Below are positions 14,821-19,699 of a stretch of 19,699 bases of DNA, piece by piece; positions within the stretch are counted from its first letter, which is position 1; every line of letters starts with the position of its first letter. The DNA is from Deltaproteobacteria bacterium (lineage in GTDB: Bacteria; JAEEML01). The stretch covers positions 1 to 19,699 of the forward strand of contig JAEEML010000030.1 in assembly GCA_016283195.1 (NCBI GenBank), read 5' to 3'. The position numbers and the translations under genes were made by a program. Below the pieces are notes generated by a model, which was given only the letters and a program-made list of their open reading frames with translations, searched no databases and was not told where the DNA came from.

Positions 14821-16380
14821 ATGAAAAACAGTTTAAAATACAACAAATTACTCTTATTACCTCTCCTACTTGGTGCTGCCTCATGCAATGGCCGCGATAT
14901 GTTGGTTGATGTTCTCATCAATAACCCATGCAACCAAACTATTCTGGCCGATGCCGATACCATCCGCTTTACCGTAGAATCCGATTCTTTTAATAAACCG
15001 CAAGTTAGCACTTTTACCACCTCCGGCCAAGGCGGCAACGGCAATCTTAATTTCAACCTGCTCTTGCCGGATGCCAAAGTAACCGTGAGTGTTTTGGATA
15101 AAAATCAGCAACTCACTGCTGTCACCACCTTTGGCCCCATGGATTTAAGCGGCGATAAGAAGCATACGCACTTAATCTTAAATGTAGCGCCCGGAAAAGT
15201 ATCCGAATTTAATCAAACAACTCCCCAAGAGGGCACTTGCGGCGAAATGAGTTACGGACGCATCGGCCACACTGCCACCACATTGCCCAATGGGCAGGTA
15301 CTCATCATCGGCGGCGAGCAGATAAATTCCGCCTCCTCTTCTACTCCAATCAAACAAACCGAGTTTTACGATCCGGCCACTTCCAAGTTCACCGAAGGGC
15401 CGGAATTGCCGGGCGGTGCCCGCAAATATCACACAGCCACTCTTTTACCTGACGGGCGCGTACTAATAGCCGGCGGTATCGGCCAGTTTACTTCCGGCAA
15501 TACTACTGTGGACACCACCCTAAATACCGTTTTTGTTTACGACCCCGAAAGCGGCGCTTTTTCCTGGCCGGAAAATGGAGCTACTAATTTAACCAATGCC
15601 AGAGCTCATCACACAGCCACGCTCCTCAGCGACGGGCGGGTGATGTTTGCCGGCGGTTTGCAAAATGTTGAAGGTAAGAACGTATATACCGATTCTATTG
15701 AATTTTGGAACCCGGAAAAGGGCTGTTTCAGCGTTGAAGGTATTAAACTGCAAAAACCCCGCGCCTACCACTCAGCCGTTGCCGTAAACAATAATAACGA
15801 TGTGGTTTTTCTCGGCGGGCAAAACGAAAGCCAGGCTCTTAGCAGTGTGGAATATTATCATGCCGGCTCCATGGAAAACGGTACCGGCGAGCTCTCTTCT
15901 CCCCGCACTATGGCCAGTGCCATTCTACTGTCTGATAATGAGACTATTCTCATTAGCGGCGGTTATAAAAATGCCGTTAATCTAAACCCCACGGCCTCCA
16001 CTTTTAAATCAAGCCTTAAAACAGCCGACCTCTATAAATTTAATTCCACCAAAACACTACCATGCGGCGAAGCCATGACAACCGAGCGGGCTTATCACCA
16101 GATGAGCCTTTTGCCTAATGGCACTGTTCTCATTACCGGCGGGCGCACCAGCAATGGTATGCCAACGAGTTCAGCCGAGATTTTCACGGTAAAAAATAGT
16201 TCCGGCATCTGCTCGGCAAGTTCTGAATTGGTATCTGACATGACCAGCCCCAGAAGCGGCCACGCGCAAACAATTTTACCGGGCGGCGATATCTTTTTGG
16301 TTTCCGGGCAAAATTCCGGCACCCAAACCGCTTTAACGGCAGAGTATTACACTGTTCCCAGAACGGAAGCTTCACACTGA
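14821..16380 (+). CDS. Kelch-repeat lipoprotein (seven-bladed propeller)
   Basis: 519 residues. The ATG at 14821 is chosen because GAGG (14811-14814), which includes part of the previous gene's TGA, lies six bases upstream; a GTG at 14809 is less likely. A lipoprotein signal ends LLGAASC, with Cys22 lipidated. Residues 30-135 form a beta-rich domain with a few Cys. From about residue 146 there are seven Kelch motifs, each with a His or equivalent and a closing Gly pair: GRIGHTATTLPNGQVLIIGG, ARKYHTATLLPDGRVLIAGG, ARAHHTATLLSDGRVMFAGG, then four more diverged copies ending at LVSGQ. Seven repeats predict a closed propeller for protein or glycan binding. Tight coupling to the PEGA gene suggests the two work together in the envelope. 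The partner is unknown. Confidence 0.9.
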   Translation: MKNSLKYNKLLLLPLLLGAASCNGRDMLVDVLINNPCNQTILADADTIRFTVESDSFNKPQVSTFTTSGQGGNGNLNFNLLLPDAKVTVSVLDKNQQLTAVTTFGPMDLSGDKKHTHLILNVAPGKVSEFNQTTPQEGTCGEMSYGRIGHTATTLPNGQVLIIGGEQINSASSSTPIKQTEFYDPATSKFTEGPELPGGARKYHTATLLPDGRVLIAGGIGQFTSGNTTVDTTLNTVFVYDPESGAFSWPENGATNLTNARAHHTATLLSDGRVMFAGGLQNVEGKNVYTDSIEFWNPEKGCFSVEGIKLQKPRAYHSAVAVNNNNDVVFLGGQNESQALSSVEYYHAGSMENGTGELSSPRTMASAILLSDNETILISGGYKNAVNLNPTASTFKSSLKTADLYKFNSTKTLPCGEAMTTERAYHQMSLLPNGTVLITGGRTSNGMPTSSAEIFTVKNSSGICSASSELVSDMTSPRSGHAQTILPGGDIFLVSGQNSGTQTALTAEYYTVPRTEASH

Positions 16381-16485
16381 TAATTTTAGCCATTTAACAA
16401 AGCTTGGTGTATGTAAGCTCGATTTTGACTGCTGGTGGCAGTTAAAAAGTAGCGATGCTTCTTATAAATGACAAAGGAGATTTTC

Positions 16486-17325
16486 ATGACGAGGATTGAT
16501 GAAAATAGACCGGTACAGCAAGTATCTCAAGAGCGCAGCGCCAATAAGCCCAAGGGAGATGCCGCTAAGTTTAACAAAGCTATGGAATCCAAACAGCAAC
16601 AACAGCACTCCATGGTAAAAAACGACAGCAGCCCCAAGCAGCTTGCCCAACCGGAGCGCCATGCCAGCCCCTCAAGCATGATGAGTAAATCAGGCATTGC
16701 CAATCCCTTTGCCTCAAAACTGGCCGCCGCTAATAAACAATTTGATATGAAAAGTCAAAAGATGGCCACAAGTGATAAAACGGCCGATCTTGATACTCAG
16801 CGCACCAATTTTGAAGATAGCAGCAATAAGCAGCTAAAGAGCCGCCTTGATAAGCAAGAGCGGGCCAGTGACACCTATTTTGCCGAGCATAACGGAGTGG
16901 GCGGCAATGTCCAAGGGCAAGCTACTGCCGAACGAGCCAAAAACGAAGGCCTAAAGGATTTATCCGGCAATGCTGCAGGTGCTCAGGTTATGGGCAGCGG
17001 AGCCGCCGGCACCAAAGCAGCCGAAGGGCCGGCAGCAGCCCATACTGTAGAAATTCCCCAACAAGTGCTTGATAAATTGGTGGACAAAGTGCAATCCGGC
17101 GTCACTGCCGAAGGGCTCTCCACCTTCCAAATTGAGCTTAAAGATGATGTCCTCAAAGGGGCCAGCATCTCTGTTACGGCTAACGGCGGCAAAATCTCCG
17201 TTAAAGTCGATACTAAAGATGCTAATATCCGCCGTCTCTTCCAAGCTTCCGAAGGCCAATTGGCCAGAGCGTTCGATCATAAAGGTTTGTCCCTAGAATC
17301 TCTTGTAATTTCACAACACCAGTGA
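16486..17325 (+). CDS. sctP: Type III secretion needle/hook-length regulator-like protein (SctP/FliK-like)
   Basis: 279 residues. The ATG at 16486 is chosen over one at 16468 because AAAGGAG (16473-16479) lies six bases upstream. Residues 1-185 are polar, low in hydrophobics, and Gln/Ser/Lys/Ala-rich (for example MESKQQQQH), as expected for an extended, secreted ruler. Residues 187-279 form a compact domain similar to the FliK/HrpP C-terminal switch domain: LSTFQIELKDDVLKGASISV, GGKISVKVDTKDANIRRLF, then LARAFDHKGLSLESL. In type III systems this protein measures needle or hook length and switches substrate specificity. It is the first visible gene of the secretion operon and lies directly ahead of sctQ. 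Sequence conservation in this family is low, so the name rests partly on context. Confidence 0.65.
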   Translation: MTRIDENRPVQQVSQERSANKPKGDAAKFNKAMESKQQQQHSMVKNDSSPKQLAQPERHASPSSMMSKSGIANPFASKLAAANKQFDMKSQKMATSDKTADLDTQRTNFEDSSNKQLKSRLDKQERASDTYFAEHNGVGGNVQGQATAERAKNEGLKDLSGNAAGAQVMGSGAAGTKAAEGPAAAHTVEIPQQVLDKLVDKVQSGVTAEGLSTFQIELKDDVLKGASISVTANGGKISVKVDTKDANIRRLFQASEGQLARAFDHKGLSLESLVISQHQ

Positions 17326-17376
17326 TAAACAAGTGCTGCATTACTGGCTGATTGCATAGTGCATAAGCTGTTCCGG

Positions 17377-17389
17377 CCGGTATTACCGG
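17377..17389 (+). promoter_or_regulatory. Short hairpin ahead of the sctQ start
   Basis: CCGGT and ACCGG pair around ATT, about 25 bases before the sctQ ATG, in a gap where no ribosome site is evident. It could slow or couple translation of sctQ. Weak evidence. Confidence 0.3.
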
Positions 17390-17413
17390 ATACCTTGGCC
17401 ATTTGGGTTTAAA

Positions 17414-18637
17414 ATGCAGCGTTATTGTTTTGAAAACATTCCAAAGATTTCCCGCATTCACGCCAACATTCTGGCCACTTATTCCAAATACCTTGATACT
17501 CGTCCGGCCAGGATGGTGGAAATTCGTCGCGCCTTCCAAAAAATGGCTATGTCATGCCTTAGAGTGCGGGTGGATATTGCCATCGACGGCTATCGTTTGG
17601 CTACAGCGCAGGAAATAAAATCCAGGTTACCTGCCTTCCCGGTGCTTCTGGATATCGGCCTACACCCAGCCGAGAAAAATGTCCTTGTGGAGCTGGATCC
17701 GCCGATTTGTATGGGCATTATCGATAATCTTCTTGGCGGCCACTCCAAACCGATGCGCATTCAGCGCTCTCTAACTGATGTAGAAGAGGGCGTTCTGTCC
17801 TTTTTTATTTTGCAAACCATCGCCCTAGTGCAGGGAAATTGGGAAAACGGCAATAACCAAGCCATCAGGCTGGAGCGCTTTATTACTGGCGGCGAAGATA
17901 TTTCGGCCCGCATTTCCGAAACCGAGAGCTACCTAGTAATGCTGGCCCGCATTTATTACGGCGATATTGTGGGTTATGTGCGCTTTTATATCCCCGCGGA
18001 AACTATTTCCGCCACTTTTGCCACTCCCTTACCACAGTCCGGTAGCGGTGACATAGAACGCATGAAACGGCTTTTAAACCGCGTTTCACCTTTGCCTGTA
18101 GAGCTGCGCGCTGCTTTTGCCACCATCAATTTAACAGCCGATGACATAGCCGCTTTGGAAGTGGGCGATATTGTCTTATTGGAAGAGAGCGACGTTTCTA
18201 TTAAAGACGGCCTCTCCGGCAGCGTTAAATTAAATGTTTGGCCAAACGGTAAAAGCACAATTTACACTAACTTTATTAACAATAACGGCTTATTTGATTT
18301 ACAAATTCAAGATATCGCTGTTGTGGAGGAACCAATGTCAACAGATAGCGCCAGTGCCGAAGTACCTATTGAAGAAGGCCAGGCCCCCGAACAAGCAACA
18401 AGTCTCGGTGAAAACGAAGGTATGCTCACCGATGTAAATGCCCCCATAGTAGTGGAACTAGGGCGCATAAAAACCAATGCCGCCCAACTTATAAGAATGC
18501 GGCCCGGCCAGATTTTGCGCCTCTCCCGCGGCCCAGATGAGCCGGTTGACCTAGTAGTAAACAACCGCACCTTCGCCCGGGGCATTCTCATTGAAGTAGA
18601 AGGTGAACTGGGAGTGCGCATCAGTGAAATGGCCTAA
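17414..18637 (+). CDS. sctQ: SctQ cytoplasmic-ring (C-ring/sorting platform) protein of a type III secretion system
   Basis: 407 residues, cytosolic. It builds the sorting platform or C-ring below the export gate. Residues 2-220 resemble the FliM middle domain: YCFENIPKISR, then VELDPPICMGIIDNLLGGH (92-110), RSLTDVEEGVLSFFI (118-132) and a YYGDIVGYVRFYIP strand. The FliM N-terminal CheY-binding helix is absent. SpoA domain 1 spans about 224-303 (LPVELRAAFATINLTADDI, VGDIVLL) and SpoA domain 2 about 343-406 (VELGRIKTNAAQLIRMRPGQ, VNNRTFARGILIEVEGELGV). A Glu-rich linker (305-340) separates them and carries an internal start (next entry). The main ATG has no evident ribosome site. It follows sctP by 88 bases and overlaps the next gene by 14. 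Confidence 0.9.
   Translation: MQRYCFENIPKISRIHANILATYSKYLDTRPARMVEIRRAFQKMAMSCLRVRVDIAIDGYRLATAQEIKSRLPAFPVLLDIGLHPAEKNVLVELDPPICMGIIDNLLGGHSKPMRIQRSLTDVEEGVLSFFILQTIALVQGNWENGNNQAIRLERFITGGEDISARISETESYLVMLARIYYGDIVGYVRFYIPAETISATFATPLPQSGSGDIERMKRLLNRVSPLPVELRAAFATINLTADDIAALEVGDIVLLEESDVSIKDGLSGSVKLNVWPNGKSTIYTNFINNNGLFDLQIQDIAVVEEPMSTDSASAEVPIEEGQAPEQATSLGENEGMLTDVNAPIVVELGRIKTNAAQLIRMRPGQILRLSRGPDEPVDLVVNNRTFARGILIEVEGELGVRISEMA
18325..18329 (+). promoter_or_regulatory. Internal ribosome binding site within sctQ
   Basis: GGAGG at 18325-18329 stands 5 bases before an in-frame ATG at 18335. It is stronger than anything in front of the annotated sctQ start. It falls exactly in the linker before the second SpoA domain. 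Confidence 0.65.
18335..18637 (+). CDS. Predicted internal-start product SctQ-C (FliN-like SpoA protein)
   Basis: An in-frame second start inside sctQ would give a 100-residue protein equal to residues 308-407 of SctQ: a short acidic linker and the whole last SpoA domain. It is known for this family that YscQ, SsaQ, SpaO and Spa33 each give a short C-terminal product of about this size by internal initiation, and that SctQ and SctQ-C assemble together, like FliM with FliN. The start MSTDSASAEVP is preceded by GGAGG at 5 bases. A later in-frame ATG (18422) has a poor site. Prediction only, not proven here. Confidence 0.6.
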   Translation: MSTDSASAEVPIEEGQAPEQATSLGENEGMLTDVNAPIVVELGRIKTNAAQLIRMRPGQILRLSRGPDEPVDLVVNNRTFARGILIEVEGELGVRISEMA

Positions 18638-19133
18638 GCTTAGAGCCATAGTTGCCGCCTCATTTATGGCTTTTGCAACTCCGCTAGCCCATGCCGCAGA
18701 GGCTATGGCCCCCAGTGCCCTTGAGGGCTCTTCCTTTATCTATGCCGATACGCCGCCGCCCTCTGCTTACGACCTCCGCGACGGCAGTTCGCTTACACCG
18801 CAATTTGTCAGTGAAGATCACGCCTTTATAGCTCAGGGCATGAAATCGCTTTTAATGCTTTCGGCCGTTATTCTACTGGCCTATTTCTGCCTGAAAATTT
18901 TAAAGCGCTTTATGGATAAAAGCGGCTTTAGCAGCTCCGGCGATGAACTTAAAGTTTTAAAACGCGTGGCACTCGATTCTAAAAACAGCGTGCACATTGT
19001 GCAAGTAAATAAGCGCTATTTTCTGGTTGGCACCTCAGAGCACACAATTTGTAATCTGGCCGAGCTCAATCAGGAAGATATTGTGCAAAAGCCTAAAAAA
19101 GACTTACCTACGGAGGTATCTCCCCATGGCTAA
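18624..19133 (+). CDS. FliO-like type III export accessory membrane protein
   Basis: 169 residues. The GTG at 18624 is chosen because GGGAG (18610-18614) lies nine bases upstream and the protein then begins with a clean signal peptide (MKWPKLRAIVAASFMAFATP, end AHA-AEA); a longer GTG at 18603 gives a poorer N-terminus. Residues 27-70 are a flexible periplasmic part, 73-95 a single membrane helix (KSLLMLSAVILLAYFCLKIL) and 108-148 a small cytosolic domain: DELKVLKRVALDSKNSVHIV, then VNKRYFLVGTSEHTICNL. This is the FliO pattern; FliO helps assemble the FliP ring of the flagellar export gate. It overlaps sctQ by 14 bases and sctR by 8, showing coupling. FliO is normally found with flagella, not classical injectisomes. 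Confidence 0.75.
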   Translation: MKWPKLRAIVAASFMAFATPLAHAAEAMAPSALEGSSFIYADTPPPSAYDLRDGSSLTPQFVSEDHAFIAQGMKSLLMLSAVILLAYFCLKILKRFMDKSGFSSSGDELKVLKRVALDSKNSVHIVQVNKRYFLVGTSEHTICNLAELNQEDIVQKPKKDLPTEVSPHG

Positions 19134-19699
19134 CATTTGTTCCGGCATCTATGATATGCGGCACAAAGCGGCGAATCTGCTAAATTCCATTTTAAGCAGC
19201 AAAGCCTTTATTACCTTAATGGGCCTCTTAATCCTCGCCCATACAACTTACCTGGAAGCTGCCAAAAAAACGCTGGGCGCTGCAGCCGGTAGCGGCAGTG
19301 GCGGCGGCGGAGCCAATGTTTTCTCAAATATCATAAATGAGGAAACTTCGGTGGGCAGCCGGCCACTCATGCTCATGGGCGCTATGGCGGTACTGGCCCT
19401 CGTACCTTTTGTGCTCATCATGGTTACCTCCTTTGTGAAGATAGCCGTTGTGCTTTCCATTGTGCGCCAGGCCATCGGTACCCAGCAAATTCCGCCAACC
19501 CAGGTTATTACCGGTCTTGCCACTATTCTAACTGTTTACATTATGTTGCCTGTGGGCATGGATATTTATAAAGATATCAAGCCCATTGTAAATAGCGGCG
19601 ACGGCATCAGCGTGATGAGCGCGCAAACGGTAGATTTGCTCTTTCAGGCAGCCATGAAGGCCAAAGTACCAGCCAAAGCCTTTCTTTTAAAACATAGCC
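19126..19699 (+). CDS. sctR: SctR/FliP export-gate protein, N-terminal part (3' cut by window edge)
   Basis: The ATG at 19126 overlaps the previous stop in ATGGCTAA; GGAGG (19112-19116) is nine bases upstream. The frame is open to the edge (191 codons). Residues 80-146 carry the family's most conserved part: a first gate helix (PLMLMGAMAVLALVPFVLIM), TSFVKIAVVLSIVRQAIGTQ (101-120), then QIPPTQVITGLATILTVY. SctR/FliP forms the pentameric core of the inner-membrane export gate with SctS and SctT. Before the gate helix there are about 78 extra residues, with a signal-peptide-like hydrophobic stretch (AFITLMGLLILAHTTYLEA, 27-45) and a Gly/Ser-rich linker (51-63), as in FliP rather than in most injectisome SctR proteins. 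SctS and SctT genes should follow outside the window. Confidence 0.93.
   Translation, partial: MANICSGIYDMRHKAANLLNSILSSKAFITLMGLLILAHTTYLEAAKKTLGAAAGSGSGGGGANVFSNIINEETSVGSRPLMLMGAMAVLALVPFVLIMVTSFVKIAVVLSIVRQAIGTQQIPPTQVITGLATILTVYIMLPVGMDIYKDIKPIVNSGDGISVMSAQTVDLLFQAAMKAKVPAKAFLLKHS

Noticed and set aside
16401-16419. AGCTT...AAGCT hairpin after the Kelch gene as a terminator
   Set aside because: Five mostly AT pairs with a nine-base loop and only a short later T-run; too weak.
18422-18637. Second in-frame ATG inside sctQ as the SctQ-C start
   Set aside because: It has no usable ribosome site, unlike the ATG at 18335.

Overview
The window looks like chromosomal DNA from a Gram-negative, diderm bacterium. 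Outer-membrane and envelope genes dominate: a BamA-type barrel, two lipoproteins and several signal peptides. The mix of a PEGA protein with a Pro-rich stem and C-terminal membrane anchor, a Kelch lipoprotein, a DUF2804 protein, a PIN-PhoH ATPase, an acidic DGKTDADT-repeat lipoprotein with a FISUMP domain, and flagellum-like type III secretion genes best fits an uncultured Myxococcota-like (former Deltaproteobacteria) lineage, possibly a gut or anaerobic one. That placement is inference from gene content; no rRNA or tRNA is visible.

Layout. Positions 1-1655 (+): the end of a BamA/Omp85 gene, then a universal stress protein and an unrecognised 162-residue protein, probably co-transcribed. Positions 1813-5777 (+): accessory-type genes, namely a secreted protein ending in a phage tail/baseplate-tip domain, an AAA-ATPase-like/PD-(D/E)XK protein, and a zinc-ribbon protein with a pseudokinase-like C-terminal half. 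Positions 5760-6521 (-): RNase HI with an N-terminal extension, converging on the previous gene with an 18-bp overlap. Positions 6603-8697 (+): a secreted type B carboxylesterase and a secreted DUF2147 protein.

Positions 8818-13000 (-): reading in the direction of transcription, a PIN-PhoH ATPase, a small four-helix membrane protein, a DUF2804 protein, then a separate FISUMP lipoprotein carrying 24-bp repeats. Positions 13217-16380 (+): a PEGA-domain membrane protein coupled to a seven-repeat Kelch lipoprotein, apparently an envelope pair. Positions 16486 to the right edge (+): a secretion operon with a FliK/SctP-like protein, SctQ (FliM-like part plus two SpoA domains), a FliO-like protein and the start of SctR/FliP. 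Gene overlaps show tight coupling from sctQ onward.

The most interesting region is the secretion operon. It keeps the flagellar order fliK-(fliM+fliN)-fliO-fliP. It has a FliO-like protein, which classical non-flagellar systems lack, and SctR has a signal-peptide-like N-terminal extension as in FliP. Inside sctQ lies a strong in-frame ribosome binding site and ATG just before the last SpoA domain, predicting a separate roughly 100-residue SctQ-C (FliN-like) protein. No rRNA, tRNA, CRISPR array or insertion sequence was seen, and no gene-free stretch exceeds 300 bases.
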